Below are positions 1 to 8,448 of a DNA stretch of 64,000 nt, in pieces; positions within the stretch are counted from its first letter, which is position 1, and each line of letters begins with the position of its first letter. Origin of the DNA: PALSA-693 sp963702305 (GTDB taxonomy: Bacteria; Actinomycetota; Acidimicrobiia; Acidimicrobiales; Palsa-688). Made by a program: the position numbers and the translations under genes. Below the pieces are notes generated by a model that searched no databases, was not told where the DNA came from, and worked only from the letters and a program-made list of their open reading frames with translations. The stretch spans positions 186,001-250,000 of the forward strand of contig CAVPBX010000018.1 in assembly GCA_963702305.1 (NCBI GenBank), in the 5' to 3' direction.

Positions 1-98
1 TCGGCCAGCTCCTGGAGGGTCCGGGGGCGTTCCTCGAGCGCCGCCAGGATGGCAACGGCCTTGTCCAGCACGCCCACACCGCTTACACTCTCTCTCAC
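1..98 (-). CDS. ndgR: IclR-family regulator NdgR/LtbR-like, N-terminal fragment
   Basis: Only the first 32 or so codons are in the window; the gene runs off the left edge. Reading leftward from a GTG at 98 gives VRESVSGVGVLDKAVAILAA followed by a helix-turn-helix-like stretch. The SGVGVLDKA signature is the start of actinobacterial IclR-type regulators NdgR/LtbR, which control leucine and other amino-acid genes. The position, divergent from leuC with 37 bp between starts, is the conserved arrangement for this regulator. It probably represses leuCD and itself; that is inferred from the family. A GTG at 77 is an alternative start. Confidence 0.62.
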   Translation of the reverse strand, partial: MRESVSGVGVLDKAVAILAALEERPRTLQELA

Positions 99-113
99 CA
101 GTCGGGAAATCTA

Positions 114-128
114 TCTCAGAATGTGAGA
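114..128. promoter_or_regulatory. Inverted repeat, candidate NdgR-type operator for leuCD
   Basis: TCTCA and TGAGA arms separated by 5 bp (TCTCAGAATGTGAGA) sit in the middle of the short divergent region between the IclR-type regulator and leuC, eight bases before the leuC start. The place and symmetry suit a dimeric repressor. The binding protein is inferred from the neighbour, not shown. Confidence 0.45.
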
Positions 129-135
129 CAGCGCC

Positions 136-1569
136 ATGACCGAACCGAGCACCCTGGCCGACAAGGTCTGGGAGCGTCACGTGGTCCGCCAGGCAGAGGG
201 CGAACCGGATCTGCTGTACATCGACCTGCACCTGGTGCACGAAGTGACGTCGCCGCAGGCCTTCGACGGGCTCCGGCTCGCCGGCCGGGGCGTGCGCCGA
301 GCGGATCTGACGGTGGCGACCATGGATCACAACGTCCCGACGACGGCGTTGGACCAGCCCATCGACGACCCCATCTCGGCCCGCCAGATGGAGGTCCTGG
401 CGGCGAACTGCGCGGAGTTCGGGATCCGCCTCTTTCCGATGGGCGACTCCCAGCAGGGCATCGTGCACATCATCGGACCGGAGCTGGGCCTCACCCAGCC
501 GGGCCTGACGATCGTCTGCGGGGACAGTCACACTTCCACCCACGGCGCCTTCGGCGCCCTGGCCTTCGGGATCGGTACCAGCGAGGTGGAGCACGTGCTG
601 GCCACCCAGACCCTCCTGCAAGGCCGCCCCAAGACGATGGCCGTCAACGTCGAGGGCGACCTCCCCCCTGGGGTCAGCCCCAAGGACCTGGTGCTGGCCA
701 TCATCGGGACCATCGGGACCGGCGGGGGCATGGGCCACGTCATCGAGTACCGCGGTCCCGCCATCCGGGCCCTCACCATGGAAGGCCGCATGACCGTCTG
801 CAACATGTCGATCGAGGCGGGGGCCCGCGCCGGCCTGGTGGCGCCCGACGACACCACCTTCGCCTACCTGGAGGGCCGGCCCTACAGCCCGCAGGGTGCG
901 GCCTGGGAAACGGCGCTCGACGAATGGCGGGCGCTCACGACCGACGCCGCGGCCCGCTTCGACCAGGAGGTCACCATCGACGGCGCCGCCTTGACACCGT
1001 TCGTGTCGTGGGGGACCAATCCGGCCCAGGTGGTCCCCATCGCCGGCCGGGTGCCCGAACCCGACCAGTTCGACGCACCCGCAGCCCGGGAAGCCGCCGA
1101 GCGGGCGCTCACCTACATGGGCCTGCAGGCCGGGACGGCGATCCGCGACATTCCCGTGGACACCGTCTTCATCGGCTCCTGCACCAACGGCCGCATCGAG
1201 GACCTCCGGGCCGCGGCCGCGGTGCTCGAGGGCCGCCGGGTCGCGTCCTCGGTGCGGGCCCTGGTGGTGCCCGGCTCGGGACCGGTGAAAGCCCAGGCCG
1301 AGGCGGAGGGGCTGGACCGGGTGTTTACCGCCGCGGGCTTCGAATGGCGCAACCCGGGTTGCTCGATGTGCCTGGCCATGAATCCGGACAAGCTGGCGCC
1401 CGGCGAGCGCTCGGCGTCCACGTCGAACCGGAACTTCGAGGGCCGTCAGGGCCGCGGTGGGCGGACGCACCTGGTCTCGCCGGCGGTCGCGGCCGCCACC
1501 GCCGTGGCCGGCCACTTCTCCGCCCCGGCCGATCTCGACCAGACCAATCTCGACCGGAGGAGTCACTAG
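136..1569 (+). CDS. leuC: 3-isopropylmalate dehydratase large subunit LeuC
   Basis: Catalyses, with LeuD, isomerisation of 2- to 3-isopropylmalate in leucine synthesis (cytoplasm). The 477-residue protein has the full aconitase-type set: MDHNVPT near 63, CGDSHTSTHGAFGALAFGIG at 128-147, GSCTNGR with Cys349, and NPGCSMCLAMN with Cys409 and Cys412, the three ligands of the 4Fe-4S cluster. Length is normal for the bacterial LeuC (about 470). The ATG at 136 follows closely on a candidate operator. The stop overlaps the leuD start (TAGTG), so the two are one translationally coupled operon. Confidence 0.97.
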   Translation: MTEPSTLADKVWERHVVRQAEGEPDLLYIDLHLVHEVTSPQAFDGLRLAGRGVRRADLTVATMDHNVPTTALDQPIDDPISARQMEVLAANCAEFGIRLFPMGDSQQGIVHIIGPELGLTQPGLTIVCGDSHTSTHGAFGALAFGIGTSEVEHVLATQTLLQGRPKTMAVNVEGDLPPGVSPKDLVLAIIGTIGTGGGMGHVIEYRGPAIRALTMEGRMTVCNMSIEAGARAGLVAPDDTTFAYLEGRPYSPQGAAWETALDEWRALTTDAAARFDQEVTIDGAALTPFVSWGTNPAQVVPIAGRVPEPDQFDAPAAREAAERALTYMGLQAGTAIRDIPVDTVFIGSCTNGRIEDLRAAAAVLEGRRVASSVRALVVPGSGPVKAQAEAEGLDRVFTAAGFEWRNPGCSMCLAMNPDKLAPGERSASTSNRNFEGRQGRGGRTHLVSPAVAAATAVAGHFSAPADLDQTNLDRRSH

Positions 1570-2165
1570 TGGAACCGATCCGGATCGTCTCCGGCACCGC
1601 CGTCCCGTTGGATCGCTCCGATGTGGACACCGACCAGATCATCCCGAGCGACTGGCTCAAACGGGTCGAGCGGACCGGCTTCGGTCAAGGGCTCTTCTCC
1701 GAGTGGCGCGACGACCGGGACTTCGTGCTCAACCGGCCCGAGCACGCCGGGTCCACCATCCTGGTCGCCGGTCCGAACTTCGGCACTGGATCGTCACGCG
1801 AGCACGCCGTCTGGGCCCTCATGGACTACGGGTTCAAGGCCGTGGTGTCCCCTCGCTTCGGCGACATCTTCCGCAACAACTGCACCAAGGCCGGGTTGGT
1901 GCCGGCCCAGGTCGATGCGGCCACCGGTGCGGCCCTGCTCCGGGCCGTCACCGAGGATCCGACCCTCGAGTTGACGGTGGATGTCGAACGGCTGGTGGTC
2001 AGCGCCCCCGCGGCGGGAATCGAGGCGCCGTTCCCTCTCGATCCGTTCACCCAGCACCGCCTGCTGGAGGGGCTCGACGACATCGGCCTGACCCTCCAGC
2101 ACGCCGAGGCCATCGACGCGCACGAGCGACGCCGGCCGGCGTGGCTGCCCCGGGTCCCTGTCTGA
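1569..2165 (+). CDS. leuD: 3-isopropylmalate dehydratase small subunit LeuD
   Basis: Small subunit of isopropylmalate isomerase, carrying the swivelling domain that completes the LeuC active site. Starts at the GTG that shares a base with the leuC stop codon; a GGAGG ribosome site lies about 10 nt upstream. The 198-residue product shows TDQIIPSDWLKR near the N-terminus, GPNFGTGSSREHAVWAL (the GSSREHA loop binds substrate) and FGDIFRNNCTKAGLVP. Length fits LeuD (about 195-205). Confidence 0.96.
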   Translation: MEPIRIVSGTAVPLDRSDVDTDQIIPSDWLKRVERTGFGQGLFSEWRDDRDFVLNRPEHAGSTILVAGPNFGTGSSREHAVWALMDYGFKAVVSPRFGDIFRNNCTKAGLVPAQVDAATGAALLRAVTEDPTLELTVDVERLVVSAPAAGIEAPFPLDPFTQHRLLEGLDDIGLTLQHAEAIDAHERRRPAWLPRVPV

Positions 2166-2181
2166 CCGCAGGGGCGGCAGG

Positions 2182-2187
2182 TAACCT
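2182..2187 (+). promoter_or_regulatory. Candidate -10 element (TAACCT)
   Basis: TAACCT lies 6 nt before the GTG start of the small membrane protein that follows. This spacing predicts a leaderless transcript, as at many genes in this window. No clear -35 is seen. Confidence 0.4.
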
Positions 2188-2193
2188 CCCACC

Positions 2194-2589
2194 GTGGTTC
2201 ACCGATGGATCCGGTTTCTCCTCAAGGCGGCCCTGGCCGGAGCGCTGTTGTGGGCGGCCCGGTGGGCGTTGATGCGCTGGATCGACGGGCCGGCGCAGGA
2301 GCCTTCCCGGGAGCCCTGGCCGCCGCTGACCGAGGCGGAGCCGCCGGTCGAGGCGCCGGTGGAGGGGCCACCGGGCACGCCCGAGGCCGCCGCCCCGGCC
2401 GCCGGCACTGCCTGGGTGGCGCCTGCAGAGGGCGGCGGGTGCCCGGATGGCCATCCGGTGAAGGCCAAGCTGAGCAGCAAGATCTACCACCTGCCCGGCA
2501 TGTCGGCCTACGCCCGGACCAACCCGGACCGCTGCTACGCCAGTCCCGAGGCGGCCGAAGCGGACGGCTTCACCCGCGCCAAGCGATAA
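2194..2589 (+). CDS. Membrane-anchored protein with C-terminal Cys/His 'sunset'-like module
   Basis: Function unknown. The 131-residue protein has one N-terminal membrane helix (about residues 6-24, FLLKAALAGALLWAARW), a Pro/Ala/Glu-rich linker (about 30-80) and a compact C-terminal module: GGGCPDGHPVKAKLSS, then IYHLPGM, YARTNPDRCY and the ending EAAEADGFTRAKR. That pattern (CP..HPVK, IYH.PG, C....A...G.....R) resembles the short module called 'sunset' domain at the C-terminus of many actinobacterial surface or membrane proteins; the match is from memory of the family. It lies just after leuD but has its own -10 element, so is probably separate. Its end is 16 bp from the serA end (convergent). 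Confidence 0.72.
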   Translation: MVHRWIRFLLKAALAGALLWAARWALMRWIDGPAQEPSREPWPPLTEAEPPVEAPVEGPPGTPEAAAPAAGTAWVAPAEGGGCPDGHPVKAKLSSKIYHLPGMSAYARTNPDRCYASPEAAEADGFTRAKR

Positions 2590-2605
2590 TCCGCCGGCTC
2601 CGGCC

Positions 2606-4183
2606 TCACACCTCGGCCAGCGCCACCGCGTCCAGAATCCCGGGCGTGGCCAGGAGCGCCCCGGTGACCTCGGCAGGCACCGGCTGCTCGAATGACAGGG
2701 CCATCATCGCCGTCCCGCCCTCCGCGCTGCGGCCCAGCTTGAGGTCGACGATGTTGCAGCCGGCCGAAGCCAGGATGGTCGCCACCGCGGCGACCATGCC
2801 GATGCGGTCGTCGTTGTGCACCATCAGCATCCAGCGGGCCAACGGCAGCTCGATGTCGTGGTCGTCGACCATCACCACCCGCGGCTCGGCGTCGCCGAAC
2901 ATGGTGCCCGCCACCGCGTGGCTCCCGCCCCGCAGGATCACCAGGTTGGTGTAGCCGGAGCCGGCGCCCGGCCCGGCCGAGGCCGCGGTGGAGCGCACCA
3001 CCAGCCCGCGCTCCTCGGCCAGTTGCGGGGCGTTGACGTACGACACCGGCTCGTCGGTCGAGACCGCAAACAGACCCTTCAACACCGCCAAAGTGAGAAT
3101 CCGGGTGTCGTGTTCGGCCAGGCCGCCCTCGAACTCGATGTCGAACGTGGAAGGGAGCTCGCGGGCCAGGGCCCCCCAGAAGCGGCCCAGCCGCTCGGCC
3201 ACCGGCAACCACGGCCGCACCGCCTCGGGGACCTCGGCGGCCGCGATGTTGACGGCAAACGGCACGAACTCTCCGGCCAGGGCCAGCTGCACCTGCTCGG
3301 CGATGGTGACCCCCGCCTTGTCCTGCGCCTCGCGGGTGGACGCACCCAGGTGGGGCGTCACGACCACCTGGTCGAGCTCGAACAACGGGGACGACAAGAC
3401 CGGCTCGTGCTCGAAGACGTCCAGGGCCGCGCCGGCGACGATCCCGTCCGTGACCGCCTGGGCCAGGGCCTTCTCGTCGATGATCCCGCCCCGGGCCGTG
3501 TTGACGATGCGCACCCCGGGCCGGGCCTGGGCGAGCAGGTCGGCGTCGATCAGGCCGGTGGTCTCGGGCGTCTTCGGCAGGTGGATGGTGAGGAAGTCGG
3601 CCTGCGCCACCACCTCCGCCAACGGCAGCAGCTCGGTCCCGAGCTGTTTGGCCCGCTCGGCGCTGACATAGGGGTCGTAGGCCAGCAGCCGCATGCCGAA
3701 GGCCGCGGCCCGCTGGGCCACCAGGGTGCCGACCCGGCCCAGGCCCACGACGCCCAGCACCTTGCCGTGCAATTCGACGCCCTCCCAGCGGGATCGCTCC
3801 CAGCGACCCTCGACCAGCGCCCGGTGAGCCTGGGGAATGTTGCGAGCCTGGGCCAGCAGCAGGGCCATGGTGTGCTCGGCGGCGGACAGCACGTTCGACT
3901 GCGGGGCGTTGACGACCATCACCCCCCGCCGGGTGGCGGCGGCGATGTCCACGTTGTCGAGGCCGATGCCGGCCCGGCCCACCACGACGAGATCACGGGC
4001 GGCGTCGAGCACCTCGGCGGTGACCTGGGTGGCGGACCGGATGATCAGCGCCGCCGCCCCCGGCACGGCCGCCAGCAACTCCGCCGCGGTCAGCCCCACG
4101 GAAACGTCGACCTGGTGACCGGCCGCGCGCAAGCGGGCCAGACCCGGCTCGGCGATCTCCTCCGCCACCAGCACCCGTGCCAT
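2606..4183 (-). CDS. serA: D-3-phosphoglycerate dehydrogenase SerA (long form)
   Basis: First step of serine synthesis: oxidises 3-phosphoglycerate to 3-phosphohydroxypyruvate with NAD. The 525-residue protein is the long actinobacterial type: substrate domain, Rossmann domain with GVVGLGRVGTLVAQRA (about 145-160), catalytic Arg in NTARGGIID, Glu in DVFEHEP and His in TPHLGAST, then an intervening allosteric domain and a C-terminal ACT domain (HNDDRIGMVAAVATILASAG) that in homologues binds serine. Start ATG at 4183 has CCGGAGG just upstream. It follows the aminotransferase by 14 bp, so the two form an operon. Confidence 0.96.
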   Translation of the reverse strand: MARVLVAEEIAEPGLARLRAAGHQVDVSVGLTAAELLAAVPGAAALIIRSATQVTAEVLDAARDLVVVGRAGIGLDNVDIAAATRRGVMVVNAPQSNVLSAAEHTMALLLAQARNIPQAHRALVEGRWERSRWEGVELHGKVLGVVGLGRVGTLVAQRAAAFGMRLLAYDPYVSAERAKQLGTELLPLAEVVAQADFLTIHLPKTPETTGLIDADLLAQARPGVRIVNTARGGIIDEKALAQAVTDGIVAGAALDVFEHEPVLSSPLFELDQVVVTPHLGASTREAQDKAGVTIAEQVQLALAGEFVPFAVNIAAAEVPEAVRPWLPVAERLGRFWGALARELPSTFDIEFEGGLAEHDTRILTLAVLKGLFAVSTDEPVSYVNAPQLAEERGLVVRSTAASAGPGAGSGYTNLVILRGGSHAVAGTMFGDAEPRVVMVDDHDIELPLARWMLMVHNDDRIGMVAAVATILASAGCNIVDLKLGRSAEGGTAMMALSFEQPVPAEVTGALLATPGILDAVALAEV

Positions 4184-4197
4184 CCCCGAACCTCCGG

Positions 4198-5397
4198 TCA
4201 GCCGCCGGCGAACTTGGCCAGGCGGGTGATGCCTTCGGCCAGGTCGTCGTCGCCGAGGGCGTAGGAGAAACGGGCGTAACCGGGTGCCCCGAAGGCCTCG
4301 CCGGGCACGAACGCCACCCGGGCCTCGTCGAGCACCAGCCCGGCCAGCTCCAGCGACGTGGCCGCCGACCGGCCGCTCGCGCCGAGCGGGCGTCCCAGCA
4401 GCCCCTCCAGGCTGGGGAAGACGTAGAACGCCCCCTCCGGCTCGGGGCACCGCACGCCCGGGATCTCGTTGAGCATGGCCACGATGGTCCCCCGCCGCCG
4501 CTCGTAGGTGGCCCGCATCTCGGCCACCGCCACCAGGTCCCCGCTGACCGCGGCCAGGGCGGCGCGCTGGGCCACGTTGCACACGTTGGAGGTGGCATGG
4601 GATTGCAGGTTGGCGGCGGCGGCGATCACGTCAGCGGGACCGATCATCCAACCCACCCGCCACCCGGTCATGGCGTAGGTCTTGGCCACCCCGTTGATGA
4701 CCACGCAGGTGTCCGCCAACGACGGGACCGCCACCGGCATCGACGTGAAGCGGGCTTCGCCGTACACCAGGTGCTCGTAGATCTCGTCGGTGACCACCCA
4801 CACCCCGTGCTCGACCGCCCACCGGCCGATGGCCTCGACCTCCGCCGGGGGGTAGACGGCGCCCGTCGGGTTGGACGGCGACACGAACAGGAGCACCTTC
4901 GTCCGGTCCGTCCGGGCCGCTTCCAACTGGTCCACGGTGACCCGGAACCCGGCCTCCCAGGTGGTCGGCACCTCGACCGCCACCCCGCCGGCCAGGCGGA
5001 TGGCCTCCGGGTAGGTGGTCCAGTAGGGGGCAGGCAGGAGCACCTCGTCGCCCGGATCCAGGAGCGTCTCGAACGTCTGCAGCACCGCCTGTTTGCCGCC
5101 GTTGGTGATCAGGACCTGCCCGGGCTGGACGGAGTAGCCGGAGTCCCGGGCGGTCTTCGTCGCCACCGCCTGCCGGAGCTCCGGAAGGCCGGCGGCGGGG
5201 GTGTACCGGTGGTTGCGGGGGTCGGCGCAGGCCTCGACGGCCGCGGCCACGATGTGCGGCGGGGTGGGGAAGTCGGGCTCCCCGGCCCCGAAGCCGACGA
5301 CGTCCTCGCCGGCCGCGACCAGGGCCTTGGCCTTGGCGTCGATGGCCAGGGTGGCCGATTCCGCCACGCCCGATATGCGCTGTGAGATACGAGCCAT
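4198..5397 (-). CDS. Pyridoxal-phosphate aminotransferase, aspartate aminotransferase type
   Basis: Class I/II aminotransferase of fold type I, 399 residues. Visible family marks are GFGAGEPDFPTP near the N-terminus, SPSNPTGAVYP, and NGVAKTYAMTGWRVGWM, whose Lys forms the Schiff base with PLP. It matches the aspartate aminotransferase group common in actinobacteria, so aspartate plus 2-oxoglutarate is the likely reaction; exact specificity cannot be read from sequence. The ATG at 5397 begins MARISQRISG, a typical start; an in-frame GTG at 5415 would extend it by six residues up to the base before serC. Co-transcribed with serA. Confidence 0.9.
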   Translation of the reverse strand: MARISQRISGVAESATLAIDAKAKALVAAGEDVVGFGAGEPDFPTPPHIVAAAVEACADPRNHRYTPAAGLPELRQAVATKTARDSGYSVQPGQVLITNGGKQAVLQTFETLLDPGDEVLLPAPYWTTYPEAIRLAGGVAVEVPTTWEAGFRVTVDQLEAARTDRTKVLLFVSPSNPTGAVYPPAEVEAIGRWAVEHGVWVVTDEIYEHLVYGEARFTSMPVAVPSLADTCVVINGVAKTYAMTGWRVGWMIGPADVIAAAANLQSHATSNVCNVAQRAALAAVSGDLVAVAEMRATYERRRGTIVAMLNEIPGVRCPEPEGAFYVFPSLEGLLGRPLGASGRSAATSLELAGLVLDEARVAFVPGEAFGAPGYARFSYALGDDDLAEGITRLAKFAGG

Positions 5398-5416
5398 TGC
5401 CTGCCATGCTTTCACA

Positions 5417-6547
5417 GTGCCCAACCTCACTCCGACCGATATCAAGATCCCGGCCGACCTACTGCCCGCCGATGGGCGGTTCGGCTCCGGGCCCTCCAAG
5501 GTCCGCCCGGAGGCGGTGGCCGCCCTGCAGGCGGTGGGCACGACGGTGCTCGGCACCAGCCACCGCCAGGCGACGGTCAAGTCGATCGTGGGCCGGCTGC
5601 GCCAGGGACTGGCGGCCTTGTGGGCCCTCCCCGACGGCTACGAGGTGGTACTGGGAAACGGCGGTACCACGATGTTCTGGGATGCGGCCACCTTCGGCCT
5701 CATCCGGGAGCGGAGCCAGCATCTGAGCTTCGGGGAATTTTCCTCCAAGTTCGCCCAGGCGGCGACCACGGCCCCGCACCTGGCGGCCCCCCGCATCATC
5801 GAGTCCCCCGCCGGGACCCATCCCTGGCCCAGCCCTGATCCGGAGGTCGACCTTTACGCCCTGACCCACAACGAGACGTCCACCGGCGTGATGATGGACC
5901 TCCGGCGACCCGACGGCACCGGGGACGCGCTGGTCGCGGTGGACGCCACGTCAGGGGCGGGCGGGCTGCGGTTTGACCCGACCGAAGTGGATGCCTACTA
6001 CTTCGCCCCGCAGAAGGGGTTCGCGTCCGACGGCGGCCTGTGGGTGGCAGTCCTGTCCCCGGCCGCCCTCCGCCGGGTGGCGGACCTCCACCAGTCGGGC
6101 CGGTGGGTGCCGGCGTCGCTCGACCTGCACATCGCCGTCGAGCAGAGCCGCCTCGATCAGACGTACAACACACCCGCGCTGGCCACCCTCTTGCTGTTCG
6201 TGCACCAGCTGGAGTGGATGCTCGACGGCGGCGGCCTCGACTTCTCGGCCGGGCGGTCCGAGCGGTCGGCGGAGATCCTGTACGGCTGGGCCGAGTCGAC
6301 CGGCTACACCACCCCATTCGTGGCCAAGCCCGACGAGCGCAGCCAGGTGGTGGGCACCATCGACTTCGACCCCTCGGTGGATGCCGCCACGGTGGCCAAG
6401 GTGTTGCGGGCCCACGGCATCGTCGACACCGAGCCCTACCGCAAGCTGGGGCGCAACCAGCTGCGGATCGCCATGTTCCCGGCCATCGAGCCGGACGACG
6501 TGGCCGCCCTCACCGCCTGCATCGACCACGTCGTCGGCCGGCTGTAG
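5417..6547 (+). CDS. serC: Phosphoserine aminotransferase SerC (actinobacterial type)
   Basis: Converts 3-phosphohydroxypyruvate and glutamate to phosphoserine, the step after SerA. The 376-residue product has the actinobacterial N-terminus IPADLLPADGRFGSGPSKVR, GNGGTTMFWDAATFGL, LTHNETSTGV, the VDATSGAGG stretch and FAPQKGFASDGGLW, where Lys is the PLP residue. The start GTG at 5417 is only 19 bp from the divergent aminotransferase start, so both promoters must overlap or lie inside the neighbouring gene. The gene ends 5 bp from the convergent GGDEF/EAL gene. Confidence 0.94.
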   Translation: MPNLTPTDIKIPADLLPADGRFGSGPSKVRPEAVAALQAVGTTVLGTSHRQATVKSIVGRLRQGLAALWALPDGYEVVLGNGGTTMFWDAATFGLIRERSQHLSFGEFSSKFAQAATTAPHLAAPRIIESPAGTHPWPSPDPEVDLYALTHNETSTGVMMDLRRPDGTGDALVAVDATSGAGGLRFDPTEVDAYYFAPQKGFASDGGLWVAVLSPAALRRVADLHQSGRWVPASLDLHIAVEQSRLDQTYNTPALATLLLFVHQLEWMLDGGGLDFSAGRSERSAEILYGWAESTGYTTPFVAKPDERSQVVGTIDFDPSVDAATVAKVLRAHGIVDTEPYRKLGRNQLRIAMFPAIEPDDVAALTACIDHVVGRL

Positions 6548-6552
6548 GGGCG

Positions 6553-8334
6553 CTAGGCCCCCAGGCGGGCGGTGATCTCCTCGGCCGGTTGAGGACGGGC
6601 GTAAAAATACCCCTGCCCGCGGACACACCCCAACCGCAGCAGTTCCGCCACCTGCTCGGCCGTCTCCACCCCTTCGGCGAGGGTCTCGATCCCGAGCACG
6701 TCCGACAGCCGGATGATGGCCCCCACGATGATGGCGTCGTCGGGGTCTTCGCCGAGGCCGGCCACGAACGAACGATCGATCTTGAGCGTGTCGATCGGGA
6801 AGCGTTTGAGGTAGCTGAGCGACGAATAGCCGGTCCCGAAGTCGTCGATGCTGAGGTCCACCCCCAGGTTCTTGAGGCCCTCGAGGACGGCGACGGCGTG
6901 CTCGGCGTCGGCCATGACCGCGCTCTCGGTGATCTCCAGGGTGAGCTGCTGCGGATCGAGCGCCGAGGCGTCGAGGGCGGCCCGGACCCGCCGGAGGAGC
7001 CCGGGTTCGCTGACCTGACGGGCGGACAGGTTGACGGCGACGCCCAGCGCCGGACGACCCTGCTCGGCCGCCTGATCGGCCCAGGAGCGGGCCTGCTGGC
7101 AGGCCTGGTTGAGGACCCACTCGCCGAGTTCGACGATGAGCGACGACTCCTCGGCCAGCGGGATGAACTCGGCCGGCGAGATCAGGCCCCGCTCGGGATG
7201 GGCCCAGCGGACCAGCGCCTCCGTGGTCACCATCACCCCGTCCTCCAGCCGGACGACGGGCTGGTAGTGCACGGCGAACTCCTCGTCGCGCAGGGCCCGC
7301 CGCAGGTCGGATTCCAGGGCATGGCGGCGGAGGCGACGCTCGCGGAACGGCCGGCGGTATAGCTCCACCCGGCCCGAGCCCAGTTGCTTGGCGTGCTCGA
7401 GGGCCAGGTCGGCGTCGCCGAGCATGTCGTCGGTGCTGGTGTCCGCGGTGGCGATGGCCACGCCCGCTGACGCGGAGATCATGACCTCGCGCCCGTCGAG
7501 ATGAAACGACCCCGAGACGGCCTGGCGCAAGGCTTCGGCTCGCTCGCGAACCGCGGTCTGGTTGGGAAGCCGGGTGCACAGGACGACGAACTTGTCGCCG
7601 TCGTAGCGGGCGGCGAGGTCGTCCGGGCCCGCGGCCGCCCGCAAGCGGTCCCCGATCTCGGCCAGCAGCCGGTCGCCGACGCCGTAGCCGAACGAGTCGT
7701 TGACGATCGCGAACTGGTCGATGTCGACGGACACCACGGCCAGCAGGATCCGCTCCGGCCGCCGCCGCCGGATGGCGTGGTCGAGCCGATCGACCAGGTG
7801 GGCCCGGTTCGGCAGGCCAGTGAGCTGATCGTGGAGGATCAGATGCTCGAGGTCCTCGTGGGCCAGGCGGGTCTCCCAGGCCGCGGCCAGGATGTGGGCG
7901 ATGAGCGCCAGCTGGTCGGCGGCTTCGGGGTCGAGGGTCCGGCCGCGGGGGCCGTGGATGGCGATGAGGCCACGCAGGCGGCCCCGCACCGTCAGGCCGG
8001 CCACCGCCTTGCTGGCCCGGACCACGCCGGCTGCCGAGGCTTCGGCCTGGCTGACCGACACCCCGCCTTCGGGCTGATCGGGGTCGATCAGGGAGGCGTT
8101 CACGGGGCCCGGCCAGCCCACGGCGGCCAGGGGGACCAGCAGGTCGCCGTGCAGTCCGAGCACCAGCGCACAGGGGAGGTCGAAGAGGGCGACCGCGGTG
8201 GCGGCGGAGTGGGCGGCCAGGTCATCGAGCTCGCCGCCGGCCTGCGCCCGGCGGCCGAGTTCGGCCAACGAGGCCAGGGCGTCAGACCGTGGGGCCGGAC
8301 CGAGCGCGCGACCCGGCTGTCGGGTGGATGCCAT
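6553..8334 (-). CDS. GAF-GGDEF-EAL protein, probable c-di-GMP phosphodiesterase with degenerate cyclase domain
   Basis: 593 residues. Order: a GAF-like sensor (about 20-155), a GGDEF domain (about 165-325) and an EAL domain (about 340-590). The cyclase signature is RYDGDKF at 243-249 instead of RxGGDEF, so cyclase activity is unlikely. The EAL domain looks complete: EALVRW at about 372, NLSARQ, LEITES, DDFGTGYSSLSYLKRFP, KIDRSF and ETLAEGVET, which carry the metal-binding and catalytic residues. The protein should hydrolyse c-di-GMP, with GAF and the dead GGDEF domain as possible regulators (inferred). No membrane helix is seen, so it is probably cytoplasmic. Upstream, 114 bp separate it from the ABC ATPase gene. 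Confidence 0.92.
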   Translation of the reverse strand: MASTRQPGRALGPAPRSDALASLAELGRRAQAGGELDDLAAHSAATAVALFDLPCALVLGLHGDLLVPLAAVGWPGPVNASLIDPDQPEGGVSVSQAEASAAGVVRASKAVAGLTVRGRLRGLIAIHGPRGRTLDPEAADQLALIAHILAAAWETRLAHEDLEHLILHDQLTGLPNRAHLVDRLDHAIRRRRPERILLAVVSVDIDQFAIVNDSFGYGVGDRLLAEIGDRLRAAAGPDDLAARYDGDKFVVLCTRLPNQTAVRERAEALRQAVSGSFHLDGREVMISASAGVAIATADTSTDDMLGDADLALEHAKQLGSGRVELYRRPFRERRLRRHALESDLRRALRDEEFAVHYQPVVRLEDGVMVTTEALVRWAHPERGLISPAEFIPLAEESSLIVELGEWVLNQACQQARSWADQAAEQGRPALGVAVNLSARQVSEPGLLRRVRAALDASALDPQQLTLEITESAVMADAEHAVAVLEGLKNLGVDLSIDDFGTGYSSLSYLKRFPIDTLKIDRSFVAGLGEDPDDAIIVGAIIRLSDVLGIETLAEGVETAEQVAELLRLGCVRGQGYFYARPQPAEEITARLGA

Positions 8335-8448
8335 CAGCAGCTGCCCATGCCGTCACCGTCCGTGAATTGGCGTCTACGCAGTGTGACGGCACCTCCGAGA
8401 TTTGTCCAGCAAACGCGAAAGAATTTCCGCGCAATACCGGAAACGTCG

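Noticed and set aside
123..1568. Frame running through leuC into leuD
   Set aside because: The leuC part is in the wrong frame (Arg/Gly-rich); only the leuD part from 1569 is coding.
2816..4264. Long open frame opposite serA, plus-strand
   Set aside because: Gly/His/Arg-rich sequence with no domain, fully antisense to a clear serA. GC-rich codon use creates such frames.
8401..8448. TTTCCG/CGGAAA hairpin between the EAL and ABC genes as a terminator
   Set aside because: Only a 6-bp stem with no T-run; too weak to call.
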